64,000 nt of DNA from Erwinia rhapontici (GTDB lineage: Bacteria > Pseudomonadota > Gammaproteobacteria > Enterobacterales > Enterobacteriaceae), in assembly GCF_012271765.1 (NCBI RefSeq), contig NZ_VRKO01000014.1, positions 186,001-250,000 of the forward strand, read 5' to 3'. Each line of letters opens with the position of its first letter. Position 1 is the stretch's first letter. Below, piece after piece: positions 32,275 through 41,292 of the stretch. The translations under genes and the position numbers were made by a program. The notes under the pieces were generated by a model. That model was not told the DNA's origin and ran no database searches. It worked only from the letters and a program-made list of their open reading frames with translations.

Positions 32275-34317
32275 ATGACCAATCCGTTACTCTCTTCTTT
32301 TACGCTTCCCCCTTTCTCCGCCATTAAACCTGAACATGTGGTCCCCGCTGTGACCCAGGCGCTGGATGACTGCCGTGCGGCGGTAGAACGCGTGGTGGCC
32401 CAGGGGGCGCCGTACAGTTGGGATAACCTTGAGCAGCCGCTGGCCGAAGTGGGCGATCGCCTGAGCCGCCTGTTCTCGCCGGTCAGCCATCTGAACTCGG
32501 TAAAAAACAGCCCTGAACTGCGCCAGGCGTATGAGCAGGCGCTGCCGCTGTTGTCAGAATACAGCACCTGGATGGGGCAGCACGAAGGTCTGTACCAGGC
32601 CTATCGTGACCTGAAAGAGGGCGACAACTTCGCGGCTCTGGATATTGCGCAGAAGAAAGCTATCGATAACGCGCTGCGTGATTTCGAGCTGTCTGGTATT
32701 GGTCTGTCGAAAGAGAAGCAGCAGCGTTACGGTGAAATCGCCGCGCGTCTGTCAGAGCTGGGTTCGACCTACAGCAACAACGTGCTCGATGCCACAATGG
32801 GCTGGAGCAAGCTGATTACCGATGAAAAAGAGCTCTCCGGGATGCCGGAAAGTGCCCTGGCCGCAGCGAAAGCACAGGCGGAAGCCAAAGAGCAGGACGG
32901 CTGGTTGCTGACGCTGGATATTCCAAGTTATCTGCCCGTCATGACCTACTGCGACAACCAGGCGCTGCGCGAAGAGATTTACCGTGCTTACTCCACTCGC
33001 GCCTCTGATCAGGGGCCAAATGCCGGGAAGTGGGACAACAGCGATGTGATGGCGGAAGAGCTGGCACTGCGCCATGAACTGGCTCAACTGCTGGGTTTTG
33101 CATCCTATGCTGAGAAGTCGCTGGCGACCAAAATGGCCGAAAACCCGGCACAGGTAATTGATTTCCTGAACGGGCTGGCAACACGCGCCCGTCCGCAGGC
33201 TGAGCAGGAAGTCGCTCAGTTGCGTGCCTTCGCGAAGAAAGAGCACGGTGTTGAGGATCTGGAGCCCTGGGATCTGACGTACTACGGCGAAAAGCAGAAA
33301 CAACATCTGTACACCATCAGTGATGAGCAACTGCGTCCGTACTTCCCGGCCCAGCGTGCGCTGGATGGTCTGTTTGAAGTGGTGAAACGCATTTATGGCA
33401 TCACCGCCAGCGAACGCCACGATGTGGATGTTTACCACCCTGATGTGCGTTTCTTCGATCTGTTCGATGAAAGCGGTGAGCTGCGCGGCAGCTTCTACCT
33501 TGACCTGTATGCGCGTGAACATAAACGCGGTGGGGCGTGGATGGATGACTGCGTGGGACAGATGCGTAAAGCCGATGGCACGCTGCAAAAACCCGTGGCC
33601 TATCTGACCTGTAACTTCAATCGTCCGGTTAGCGGCAAACCTGCACTGTTCACCCACAATGAAGTCACCACGCTGTTCCATGAGTTCGGTCACGGCCTGC
33701 ATCATATGCTGACACGCATTGAAACCCCAGGCGTGTCCGGCATCAGCGGTGTGCCGTGGGATGCCGTCGAACTGCCAAGCCAGTTTATGGAAAACTGGTG
33801 CTGGGAGCCGGAAGCGCTGGCGTTTATCTCCGGTCATTTCGAAACCGGTGAACCGTTACCTCAGGATCTGCTGGAGAAAATGCTGGCGGCCAAAAACTAT
33901 CAGGCAGCGCTGTTTATCCTGCGTCAGCTGGAGTTCGGCCTGTTCGATTTCCGCCTGCATGCCGAGTTCGACCCGGCGAAAGGTGCCCGTATTCTTGATA
34001 TTCTGAAAGAGATCAAAGCGCAGGTCGCCGTGGTGCCTGGCCCATCGTGGGGCCGCTTCCCGCATGCGTTCAGCCATATCTTTGCCGGTGGCTATGCCGC
34101 AGGTTACTACAGCTACCTGTGGGCCGATGTGCTGGCGGCAGATGCCTACTCCCGCTTTGAAGAAGAGGGGATTTTTAACCGGGAAACCGGGCAGTCGTTC
34201 CTCGACAATATCCTGACGCGGGGCGGATCGGAGGAGCCGATGGAGCTGTTCCGTCGCTTCCGTGGTCGTGAGCCACAGCTGGATGCGATGCTGAAACACT
34301 ACGGTATCAAAGGGTAA
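32275..34317 (+). CDS. prlC: Oligopeptidase A
   Basis: From [20 protein letters not shown] at 32275 (AAAGGA upstream) the product is 680 residues, exactly the E. coli length. The M3 peptidase zinc motif [12 protein letters not shown] (HExxH near residue 470) is present, with the downstream Glu of the [10 protein letters not shown] segment as the third ligand. This cytosolic metallopeptidase degrades peptides, including cleaved signal peptides. The longer frame from 32194 is not conserved. rsmJ follows at 34325, eight bases after the stop, as in E. coli. Confidence 0.97.
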   Translation: MTNPLLSSFTLPPFSAIKPEHVVPAVTQALDDCRAAVERVVAQGAPYSWDNLEQPLAEVGDRLSRLFSPVSHLNSVKNSPELRQAYEQALPLLSEYSTWMGQHEGLYQAYRDLKEGDNFAALDIAQKKAIDNALRDFELSGIGLSKEKQQRYGEIAARLSELGSTYSNNVLDATMGWSKLITDEKELSGMPESALAAAKAQAEAKEQDGWLLTLDIPSYLPVMTYCDNQALREEIYRAYSTRASDQGPNAGKWDNSDVMAEELALRHELAQLLGFASYAEKSLATKMAENPAQVIDFLNGLATRARPQAEQEVAQLRAFAKKEHGVEDLEPWDLTYYGEKQKQHLYTISDEQLRPYFPAQRALDGLFEVVKRIYGITASERHDVDVYHPDVRFFDLFDESGELRGSFYLDLYAREHKRGGAWMDDCVGQMRKADGTLQKPVAYLTCNFNRPVSGKPALFTHNEVTTLFHEFGHGLHHMLTRIETPGVSGISGVPWDAVELPSQFMENWCWEPEALAFISGHFETGEPLPQDLLEKMLAAKNYQAALFILRQLEFGLFDFRLHAEFDPAKGARILDILKEIKAQVAVVPGPSWGRFPHAFSHIFAGGYAAGYYSYLWADVLAADAYSRFEEEGIFNRETGQSFLDNILTRGGSEEPMELFRRFRGREPQLDAMLKHYGIKG

Positions 34318-34324
34318 GTCATCA

Positions 34325-35113
34325 GTGAACATCTGTTTGTTAGATGAAACGGGCGCCGGAAACGGCGCCTTATCTGTTTTAGCTGCCCGCTGGCAGCTGG
34401 TGCATGATGAAAACGCGCTGATGGCGCTGGTGCTGACCCCGGAACATCTGGAGCTGCGTAAGCGCGATGAGCCGAAGCTGGGCGGCATCTTTGTTGATTT
34501 CGTCTCCGGGGCGATGCTGCACCGGCGTAAGTTCGGCGGTGGCCGCGGTGAGGCTGTGGCGAAAGCCGTCGGTATCAAAAGTGGCTATCTGCCGGATGTG
34601 GTGGATGCGACCGCCGGGCTGGGACGGGATGCCTTTGTACTGGCATCGATTGGCTGTCGGGTGCGGATGCTGGAACGTAACCCGGTCGTCGCCGCGCTGC
34701 TCGATGACGGTTTACGTCGTGGCTATGCCGATACGGAGATTGGTTTCTGGCTGCGTGAGCGTCTGACGCTGCTGCATGCTTCCAGTCTCAATGCACTGAC
34801 GGATATCAGCCCTCCGCCTGATGTGGTGTACCTCGATCCGATGTACCCGCATAAGCAAAAAAGCGCGCTGGTGAAGAAAGAGATGCGTGTTTTCCAGTCG
34901 CTGGTGGGCCCGGATGAAGATGCCGACGGGCTGCTGCTGCCCGCGCGCCAGCTGGCCAAAAAACGCGTTGTGGTGAAACGGCCTGATTATGCGCCGCCCA
35001 TCGCCGATGTTGCCACACCGAATGCGGTCACCACCAAGAGCCACCGTTTTGATATTTATTCACCCGTAAATGCCCCACGGGACGACCGGGAAGAAGGGGC
35101 GTCCCTGACATAA
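34325..35113 (+). CDS. rsmJ: 16S rRNA (guanine1516-N2)-methyltransferase
   Basis: The 262-residue product starts from GTG at 34325, seven bases after prlC. The SAM motif [19 protein letters not shown] and the catalytic-loop motif [15 protein letters not shown] (DPMYP) are characteristic of RsmJ. An earlier conserved segment is [19 protein letters not shown]. RsmJ methylates G1516 of 16S rRNA. The close spacing with prlC suggests cotranscription. In E. coli dtpB follows; here a short intergenic hairpin and the convergent uspA gene follow instead. Confidence 0.94.
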   Translation: MNICLLDETGAGNGALSVLAARWQLVHDENALMALVLTPEHLELRKRDEPKLGGIFVDFVSGAMLHRRKFGGGRGEAVAKAVGIKSGYLPDVVDATAGLGRDAFVLASIGCRVRMLERNPVVAALLDDGLRRGYADTEIGFWLRERLTLLHASSLNALTDISPPPDVVYLDPMYPHKQKSALVKKEMRVFQSLVGPDEDADGLLLPARQLAKKRVVVKRPDYAPPIADVATPNAVTTKSHRFDIYSPVNAPRDDREEGASLT

Positions 35114-35141
35114 TGGGGCTGATCTTCTTTTTTGGCGTAGC

Positions 35142-35166
35142 GGCTGACCTTCTTTTTCGGTCAGCC
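35142..35166. terminator. Hairpin between rsmJ and uspA
   Basis: GGCTGACC and GGTCAGCC form a perfect 8-bp stem with the loop TTCTTTTTC. A related hairpin (GGCGGACC...GGTCCACC) lies near 36318-36340. Neither has a good T run, so they may be dispersed palindromes that also stop transcription. Confidence 0.45.
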
Positions 35167-35177
35167 CGCCCGGCACA

Positions 35178-35615
35178 TTAATCTTCGTCTTCGTCGCGCA
35201 GCGGTACGATCAGCATATCGATATGCACGGTGTTGATCAGCTGGCGTGCGGAAGACATCAGCTTGCTCCAGAAATCCTGGTGGTGCCCGCAAACCACTAA
35301 GTCCACCTGATACTGCTTAATGGCATCGACCAGCACCTGGCCGAGGTCACCGCTACCGCTTAACGTTTCCGCAATCGGATAGCCCGCGCTGTTGGACAAA
35401 TCCGTCAGTGCAGTGTGCGTCTCTTCAGAAATACGTTTTTGCATATCCCCAAGGTTGACGTCAATCAGGCCGGTGTAGAGGTCTGAATAGTTCACATCAA
35501 CGTGGATCAGGGACACCTTCGCATCGTAAGGTCGTGCCATCGAAACCGCTTTGTCGACCAGCAGTTTACTTTCCGGCGAGAGATCGACGGCAATCAGAAT
35601 ATGTTTATAGGCCAT
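35178..35615 (-). CDS. uspA: Universal stress protein A
   Basis: The product has 145 residues from [20 protein letters not shown], almost identical in layout to E. coli UspA (144). The fold ends with [20 protein letters not shown] and VDMLIVPL-type strands (here [11 protein letters not shown]). UspA class I lacks the ATP-binding GxxGxxG(S/T) loop, and that is the case here. It supports survival under growth arrest, oxidative and other stresses. A long upstream extension (start at 35801) is rejected because the conserved N-terminus begins at 35615. It is divergent from uspB, as in E. coli. Confidence 0.96.
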   Translation of the reverse strand: MAYKHILIAVDLSPESKLLVDKAVSMARPYDAKVSLIHVDVNYSDLYTGLIDVNLGDMQKRISEETHTALTDLSNSAGYPIAETLSGSGDLGQVLVDAIKQYQVDLVVCGHHQDFWSKLMSSARQLINTVHIDMLIVPLRDEDED

Positions 35616-35927
35616 TTGAATACTCCTTTTCACGTAAGTGTTGAGAGTGAGTATAGCGAAAAATGTTACCGGGTGTTGTGGCATGCGGCGGCGTTTGCGA
35701 GGGCGATCAACATGAATTTTTGTCCCTTTGCTGGTGGACGCAGTAAACATCGCTGGAAAAAATTTAAACATATCTCCTACACTGATAATTGACGGCAGCA
35801 AAAGCGTTATGTGGCGTCAATCGGCATGCAGCAATCATCTTAATAATAAGGTTGGCGAAACCATCGTGGGGCGTATCCGGCTTTGCCCGGGTTATGCATT
35901 TCCGTGATGAGTGGCCGGGAGGGGATC
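35616..35927. other. uspA-uspB divergent promoter region
   Basis: This 312-bp region holds no gene. It should contain the divergent promoters of uspA and uspB; I could not assign individual -10/-35 or sigma-S elements with confidence. Confidence 0.5.
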
Positions 35928-36263
35928 ATGATCAGCACCATTGCGCTTTTCTGGGCTCTTTGTGTCGTTTGTTTGGTGAATATGGCGCGCTATTTCTCTT
36001 CACTGCGGGCGCTGTTAGTGGTGCTGCGTGGATGCGATCCGTTGCTGTATCAGTATGTAGATGGCGCTGGATTCTTTACGTCTCATGGGCAGCCGAGTAA
36101 ACAGGTGCGGCTGATCGGGTATATCTGGGCACAGCGTTATCTTGATCATCACGATGATGAATTTATCCGACGCTGCGAGCGCGTTCGTGGGCAGTTTTTA
36201 TTAACCAGTTCACTCTGTGGGTTGGTGTTTATCAGTCTTATTGGGCTGGCCATCTGGCATTAA
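35928..36263 (+). CDS. uspB: Universal stress protein B
   Basis: From the ATG at 35928 (GGGAGGGG upstream) the product is 111 residues, the E. coli length. It starts [20 protein letters not shown] and keeps [20 protein letters not shown] and [20 protein letters not shown]. Two membrane helices at the ends flank a cytoplasmic middle. UspB is a sigma-S-dependent membrane protein linked to ethanol tolerance in stationary phase; its mechanism is unknown. A 126-residue version from 35883 includes unconserved residues. Confidence 0.95.
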   Translation: MISTIALFWALCVVCLVNMARYFSSLRALLVVLRGCDPLLYQYVDGAGFFTSHGQPSKQVRLIGYIWAQRYLDHHDDEFIRRCERVRGQFLLTSSLCGLVFISLIGLAIWH

Positions 36264-36294
36264 AAAAGGCGCCCCTGATAAGGGGGCGCCTTCT
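36262..36294. terminator. Bidirectional terminator between uspB and pitA
   Basis: GGCGCCCC and GGGGCGCC form an 8-bp stem at 36268-36290 preceded by six A, giving a T run for the minus-strand pitA transcript. Confidence 0.75.
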
Positions 36295-36347
36295 GGATGA
36301 ATCATGCGTTCTATCGGGCGGACCTTTTTCGGTCCACCCGCTGCGCA

Positions 36348-37847
36348 TCAAATCAGCTTCAGTGCCAGCCAGTACAGGCTACCGGAAAGGACAATCGAGA
36401 CCGGCAGGGTGAAGACCCACGCCAGCAGGATGTTCTTAATGGTGCGCCCCTGCACGCCGCCGCCGTCAACCAGCATCGTACCGGCAACGGAAGAGGAGAG
36501 GACGTGGGTGGTTGAAACCGGCATCCCGGTATAACTTGCCACACCGATTGAGACGGCTGCCGTCATCTGAGCAGACATCCCCTGTGCGTAAGTCATGCCT
36601 TTTTTACCGATTTTCTCACCGATAGTGGTGGCAACACGACGCCAGCCAACCATGGTACCCAGTGACAGCGCCAACGCGACGGCCAGGATAATCCACACCG
36701 GAGCATACTCAATGGTGTTGAGCAGGTCGCCCTTCAGCTTGTTGAGGAAGCGTTTGTCGTCAGGCTTGGTTTCCGGCAGCTTGGCGGCTTTCTCTGCGGT
36801 GTCTGAGATACACATCAGCAGGCGACGCAGCTGGCCGCGCTGTTCCACGCTTAACGCATCATAGCTGGAGAGGTTGTTCAGCAGACCCTGAGCACGCTGG
36901 ATGGCAGGCAAAGCACGCGCCGCATCACAATGGAACTCATGAGGACCTGTTGGCACCTCTTCCGGCGTTGGCAACGCAGGCGGTGACATCTCGATGATAT
37001 GCTTCAGCGAGGTGGCATGCTGCTGGTAATACTGTTCCAGATGGTTGACCGCATCGCGGGTGCGAGTGATGTCATAACCGCTGGAGTTCATATTGACCAC
37101 AAAGCCTGCCGGTGCAACGCCAATCAGTACCAGCATAATCAGGCCGATACCTTTCTGGCCGTCGTTTGCGCCGTGCGAATAGCTGACGCCAATCGCCGAG
37201 ACAATCAACGCGATACGGGTCCAGAACGGTGGCTTTTTCTTGCCATCGATCTTTTCACGCTCGGCTGGAGTCATATGAATCCGCTGACGTTTTTTATTCC
37301 CGCTCCAGAAGCGGCGCAGGATAAACACCAATCCACCGGCAATCACTAAGCCGACAATCGGTGAAATAATCAACGACATAAAGATACCGATCATTTTGGG
37401 AATGTTCAGCGCATCCACCACCGAGGTGCCAGTCAGCAACGCGTTGGTCAGGCCGATACCAATGATGGCACCAATCAGAGTATGAGAGCTGGAAGCCGGT
37501 AACCCGAAGTACCAGGTGCCGAGATTCCATATAATAGCGGCAAGCAACATGGAAAAGACCATGGCCAGCCCGTGAGCCGATCCCACATTCAATAGCAGAT
37601 CGGTGGGTAGCAGATGGACGATAGCGTAAGCCACGCTTAAGCCGCCCAACAGTACACCAAAGAAGTTGAACACCCCTGCCATGACAACCGCTAACTGCGA
37701 GCGCATTGCACGGGTATAGATCACGGTAGCGACTGCATTGGCCGTGTCATGGAAGCCATTGATTGCTTCGTAGATCAAGACAAACAACAGAGCGAGTACC
37801 AGTAACAGGCCGGTATGAAAATCAAGACCAGCAAACAGATGTAGCAT
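36348..37847 (-). CDS. pitA: Low-affinity inorganic phosphate transporter
   Basis: The 499-residue product equals E. coli PitA in length. The duplicated PD001131-type signatures are present: [20 protein letters not shown] near residue 25, and [20 protein letters not shown] with [15 protein letters not shown] in the C-terminal repeat. About ten membrane helices surround a long cytoplasmic loop (residues ~250-370). PitA carries metal-phosphate complexes with protons. The start at 37847 is chosen by length and because [20 protein letters not shown] is the conserved N-terminus. Upstream DNA at 37929-37961 looks like a Pho box. Confidence 0.96.
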   Translation of the reverse strand: MLHLFAGLDFHTGLLLVLALLFVLIYEAINGFHDTANAVATVIYTRAMRSQLAVVMAGVFNFFGVLLGGLSVAYAIVHLLPTDLLLNVGSAHGLAMVFSMLLAAIIWNLGTWYFGLPASSSHTLIGAIIGIGLTNALLTGTSVVDALNIPKMIGIFMSLIISPIVGLVIAGGLVFILRRFWSGNKKRQRIHMTPAEREKIDGKKKPPFWTRIALIVSAIGVSYSHGANDGQKGIGLIMLVLIGVAPAGFVVNMNSSGYDITRTRDAVNHLEQYYQQHATSLKHIIEMSPPALPTPEEVPTGPHEFHCDAARALPAIQRAQGLLNNLSSYDALSVEQRGQLRRLLMCISDTAEKAAKLPETKPDDKRFLNKLKGDLLNTIEYAPVWIILAVALALSLGTMVGWRRVATTIGEKIGKKGMTYAQGMSAQMTAAVSIGVASYTGMPVSTTHVLSSSVAGTMLVDGGGVQGRTIKNILLAWVFTLPVSIVLSGSLYWLALKLI

Positions 37848-37928
37848 AAGCGTTACGCCATTTTGGAGGACATGAACGCGGCGCATTATCAGCGACAAAC
37901 CGCACCCGGGGAAAGGGAAATATAGACT

Positions 37929-37961
37929 TTTTTTGACAGTAACGTGTCAATGTGATGACAG
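37929..37961 (-). promoter_or_regulatory. Candidate PhoB box, three 11-bp units, upstream of pitA
   Basis: On the minus strand three consecutive 11-mers read CTGTCATCACA, TTGACACGTTA and CTGTCAAAAAA. The Pho box consensus is tandem CTGTCAT plus four AT-rich bases; units 1 and 3 match closely and unit 2 weakly. The site is 82 bp upstream of the pitA start. Confidence 0.5.
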
Positions 37962-38089
37962 TTACGGGTGAAAAGACTAAAAAATCATAAAGTTACAAAA
38001 TGTTTCAACCCCGATTGGGGCCTGAAGCTGGTATCCCCGCCCCCAACTCACTACAATCAGCGTTTTTGAGAGTCGGCGCGGAGTGTGTG

Positions 38090-39274
38090 GTGGAAAAGTT
38101 TGACGTTATCGTAGTAGGCGCAGGCGCAGCGGGTCTGTTTTGTGCAGCCCAGGCGGGGCAAAAAGGGCTGCGGGTGCTGCTGATTGATAATGGCAAAAAA
38201 GCCGGGCGTAAAATCCTGATGTCGGGCGGCGGACGCTGTAATTTCACCAACCTTTACACCGAACCTGCGGCTTACCTGTCGCATAACCCGCATTTTTGTA
38301 AATCAGCGCTGGCGCGTTATACCCAGTGGGATTTTATCGATCTTATTAACCGTCACGGTATTGCCTGGCATGAGAAAACCCTGGGACAGTTGTTCTGTGA
38401 CGACTCTGCCCAGCAGGTGGTTGACCTGCTGCTGAAAGAGTGTGAGAACGGGCAGGTCACATTACGCTTGCGCAGTGAGGTGGTGTCCGTCACGCGTGAC
38501 GACAGCGGCTACACGCTGCAACTGAACGGCACAGAGGTACAGGCAGAGAAACTGGTGATCGCCAGCGGTGGATTGTCGATGCCGGGGCTGGGTGCGTCGC
38601 CGTTCGGCTATAAAATGGCTGAACAGTTTGGCCTGAAGGTGTTTCCCACCCGCGCCGGGCTGGTGCCGTTTACCCTGCATAAACCGCTGCTGGAACAGCT
38701 TCAGACACTATCCGGCGTCTCGGTGCCATCGGTACTCACCGCCGAAGACGGCACGGTATTTAAAGAAGCGCTGCTGTTTACCCATCGTGGCCTGTCTGGC
38801 CCGGCGGTCCTGCAACTCTCCAGCTACTGGCTACCGGGTGAATTTGTCACCGTTAACCTTTCCCCAGGCCAGGACATTGACGCGTTTATTAATGATGAGC
38901 GTAACAGTCATCCTAATCAGAGCCTGAAAAACACCCTGGCAAAACTGCTGCCGAAACGTCTGGTTGAGTGCCTGCAACTGCTGGGGACCGTACCGGAGTA
39001 CACGCTGAAGCAGCTGAACAGCCGTCAGCAGGCCGATCTGGCGACTGCGCTGCACCAGTGGCGCGTGCAGCCTAACGGAACCGAGGGCTACCGCACCGCC
39101 GAAGTCACGCTGGGCGGCGTCGATACCACCCAGCTGTCATCGAAAACGATGGAGGCGCGTGATGTTCCAGGGCTCTATTTTATCGGTGAAGTGGTGGATG
39201 TGACCGGCTGGCTGGGAGGCTATAACTTCCAGTGGGCATGGAGTTCCGCATGGGCATGTGCGCAGGCGCTGTGA
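38090..39274 (+). CDS. yhiN: BaiN/HI0933-type flavoprotein (YhiN)
   Basis: The product is about 394 residues. The FAD-binding dinucleotide motif VIVVGAGAAGLFCAAQAGQK is near the start, followed by the family signature GRKILMSGGGRCNFTNLY. The C-terminus has the closing FAD contact LYFIGEVVDVTGWLGGYNFQ and WAWSSAW. The function of YhiN is not established; related proteins reduce unsaturated substrates. No ATG fits; two adjacent GTG codons at 38087 and 38090 follow GCGGAG, and 38090 has the better spacing. It is divergent from pitA, as in E. coli. Confidence 0.9.
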   Translation: MEKFDVIVVGAGAAGLFCAAQAGQKGLRVLLIDNGKKAGRKILMSGGGRCNFTNLYTEPAAYLSHNPHFCKSALARYTQWDFIDLINRHGIAWHEKTLGQLFCDDSAQQVVDLLLKECENGQVTLRLRSEVVSVTRDDSGYTLQLNGTEVQAEKLVIASGGLSMPGLGASPFGYKMAEQFGLKVFPTRAGLVPFTLHKPLLEQLQTLSGVSVPSVLTAEDGTVFKEALLFTHRGLSGPAVLQLSSYWLPGEFVTVNLSPGQDIDAFINDERNSHPNQSLKNTLAKLLPKRLVECLQLLGTVPEYTLKQLNSRQQADLATALHQWRVQPNGTEGYRTAEVTLGGVDTTQLSSKTMEARDVPGLYFIGEVVDVTGWLGGYNFQWAWSSAWACAQAL

Positions 39275-39313
39275 GTGAGTATGACGTCATCATCCTGCGC
39301 ATTGCTGTCTTAT

Positions 39314-39544
39314 TTACTGCGCTGTCAGAGTGAAATTCGGATGGCGGCCTGCCAGCAGCAACAGGAACTCATATTCAACCTGACTGAGTAGCGCCGGCTT
39401 ACTGGCGGCCTCTTTCGTTTGCCAGACACGCAGGCTGAGGTTAAAGCGCTCGGCGGCGCCTTCCTGAGAAAGACCGGCGGCGAGGCGAAGTTCACGCACG
39501 TTAGTCATGACTGGCACGGGGCGCTGTGATGTGCGGGTTGGCAT
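39314..39544 (-). CDS. Small helix-turn-helix (XRE-type) protein
   Basis: The 76-residue product includes a single helix-turn-helix: TNVRELRLAAGLSQEGAAER followed by FNLSLRVWQTKEAASKPALL, the usual XRE spacing. A shorter start at Met13 (39508) is possible. This class of small single-domain regulators includes antitoxin-like and YiaG-like proteins; no toxin partner is visible next to it. It is convergent with yhiN. The target is unknown. Confidence 0.6.
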   Translation of the reverse strand: MPTRTSQRPVPVMTNVRELRLAAGLSQEGAAERFNLSLRVWQTKEAASKPALLSQVEYEFLLLLAGRHPNFTLTAQ

Positions 39545-40022
39545 AGGCGTTTCTCATTATTGTACGGGGCCACCAGGGTGGCCGGGATTAAACGAAAGCA
39601 GCCTTTATCTGAAGAACGACATCACGGTGTCAGTCGGCTACAAGCTGAAATCAGAATGTCTAAATGTGGCTGGCATGCTGACAAAACCACGTATCTGTAA
39701 GAGTTTTCCCTGGTGTTGCAGGTATTAAAAATCCCCGGTGTTGCATCTTTTTTATAATCAATCGTAGAACTTTAAGTAGCGCGCTATTTAATCGCACATT
39801 ATGTTTCTGATTTCATTGTGGCACTGTTTAGAAAAAAGAGAAGGGAATTTTGATTAAATGTATGCATCGTTAAAGTAGCGGAAATTTATCAAAAACGAGG
39901 GCATAAAATGCCAGGCCGCGCCGTGCATAGCCTGGAAGGGGAAGTGAATCTTTAATCGTTTTTTCCTTTCTGACTGATAGGGCACACAACGCTTCGGTGG
40001 CCCTGTTTTTTTCAGCTCAATA
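39545..40022. other. AT-rich intergenic region
   Basis: I see no gene in these 478 bp. The only clear element is a hairpin around 39980-40010 (GGGCACAC...GGTGGCCC) followed by TTTTTTT, a probable plus-strand terminator. Base composition between 39730 and 39900 is clearly more AT-rich than its surroundings. Confidence 0.5.
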
Positions 40023-40487
40023 CTAATACTGCACAATCGTTGGTTCGCACTGCACCGGGAAGTTCAGCGAGTTGGCAATATAGCAAAGCGAATGGGCCCG
40101 GTGATGCAGCATGCGCGCCAGCTCCGGGTCGCCTGAGGAAATGCTCACCTGCGGTTTTAGCACAATGCGGGTAAAGCAGCCTGTCTTGCCTTCCACCATT
40201 GTTCCCTCCGCGTCATCCCGGTAAGCCTGGACAATAATTCCGGCTTCAGCGCACAGGTGCAGATACCATAATTTATGGCAGGCCGAAGCCGAAGCAACCA
40301 GCAGATCCTCAGGGTTCCATCGTGTGGCATCGCCCAGAAATGCCGGATCGGATGAGCCTGCAATCGGTGCTTTCTCGCCCGCACTCATCTGGTAGTCGCG
40401 GTCGTATGCCTTGTAGGATGCGGTGCCCTGTCCTTTATTCCCTGTCCATTCAACCGAAACCTGATAGTGATGTTCACGTTGTGCCAT
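40023..40487 (-). CDS. OsmC-family protein (peroxide/organic hydroperoxide type)
   Basis: The 154-residue product has both OsmC/Ohr active cysteines, in VASASACHKLWYLHLCAEAG and HRAHSLCYIANSLN, and the expected beta-rich N-terminus (YQVSVEWTGNKGQG). Members reduce organic peroxides with thiol partners, but this YhfA/OsmC-like subgroup is less well defined. The start at 40487 is supported by AGGAGC; a longer frame to 40559 would run through the divergent promoter. The GntR gene at 40590 is divergent, with a palindromic operator in between. Confidence 0.87.
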   Translation of the reverse strand: MAQREHHYQVSVEWTGNKGQGTASYKAYDRDYQMSAGEKAPIAGSSDPAFLGDATRWNPEDLLVASASACHKLWYLHLCAEAGIIVQAYRDDAEGTMVEGKTGCFTRIVLKPQVSISSGDPELARMLHHRAHSLCYIANSLNFPVQCEPTIVQY

Positions 40488-40547
40488 GTTGCTTGCTCCT
40501 GAGGGAAATGCGGATAACCGCTCACGTTGATTGTGCAAGTAAAGCAG

Positions 40548-40559
40548 ATGGTATACCAT
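40548..40559. promoter_or_regulatory. Candidate GntR/FadR-type operator
   Basis: ATGGTATACCAT is a perfect palindrome. Its TGGTATACCA core matches the usual FadR-subfamily operator type (T-G-G-T around a short centre then A-C-C-A). It lies between the divergent OsmC-like and GntR genes. Confidence 0.55.
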
Positions 40560-40589
40560 TATTCCAACTGTTTTGTTGAGAATACACTG

Positions 40590-41231
40590 ATGCTGACTAA
40601 ACCAGGCTCCACGGCAGATGTTATTGCAGCCTCCCTGCGCGACATGATCAATCAGGGCGAACTGCCTGATGGCGCACGCTTGATCGAACGTGAACTGGCC
40701 AGTCAGTTTGCCGTCAGCCGCATCCCGCTGCGTGAGGCCATCCAGCAGCTTGAACGCGAAGGAATTGTTGAAACGCAGCGTAACCGAGGTGCTGCTGTCA
40801 GAGCCCTAACCGTCGATGATGTGAATGAGATCTACACGCTGCGTGCGCTGCTGGAGGGGGAGGCGATTTATCACAGCGTGATCCACCGCGACGAAGAGAC
40901 GCTGGCGCGTGTCAGACTGGTTCATCAATTACTGGAGAGTACGGTGAGCGTGCAAAAGCAGGGAGAGCTGAACCGCGAGTTTCACACCCTTCTTTATCGC
41001 GGCTGTCATAACGGCAGGCTGTTGAAAATGATCGCAGAGTTATGCGCGCAGATTGAGCGCTACGAATATCTGCAACGCCGACTGCTGGCGGATACTCCCG
41101 CGTTCCAGCATGAACATGCCGCCATTCTTGATGCGTATGCGCGCGGGGATGCGCAGCAGGCACGCGAGGAAACCATCAGGCATATTGAGTCTGCCCGGCA
41201 GGTGGTACTGACACGAATCTCCCTTCAATAA
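40590..41231 (+). CDS. GntR-family regulator with FCD domain
   Basis: The 213-residue product has the GntR winged helix (VIAASLRDMINQGELPDGAR, then RIPLREAIQQLEREGIVETQ, residues ~10-60). The helical FCD effector domain follows, with metal-binding-type motifs such as LNREFHTLLYRGCHNGRLLK and a late His (RHIESARQ). FCD regulators respond to small carboxylic acids and sense metals. It is divergent from the OsmC-like gene, and the palindrome at 40548 is the natural operator. Its downstream neighbour, betT, is on the other strand, so the regulated pathway is unclear. Confidence 0.88.
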   Translation: MLTKPGSTADVIAASLRDMINQGELPDGARLIERELASQFAVSRIPLREAIQQLEREGIVETQRNRGAAVRALTVDDVNEIYTLRALLEGEAIYHSVIHRDEETLARVRLVHQLLESTVSVQKQGELNREFHTLLYRGCHNGRLLKMIAELCAQIERYEYLQRRLLADTPAFQHEHAAILDAYARGDAQQAREETIRHIESARQVVLTRISLQ

Positions 41232-41292
41232 CCCCTGACGTTGATAGTCAGGGGCATTGATGGTTTAAACGATATTGTGCAGTATCGCCAGA

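Noticed and set aside
32752..33837. 361-codon open frame opposite prlC
   Set aside because: It is a shadow of the highly conserved peptidase gene, with no family motif.
35616..35801. N-terminal extension of UspA
   Set aside because: The conserved UspA start is [13 protein letters not shown] at 35615; the extension has no counterpart in the family.
39854..40036. Short minus-strand frame beyond the OsmC-like gene
   Set aside because: Low-complexity basic sequence overlapping a terminator-like hairpin, without ribosome site or homology that I recognise.
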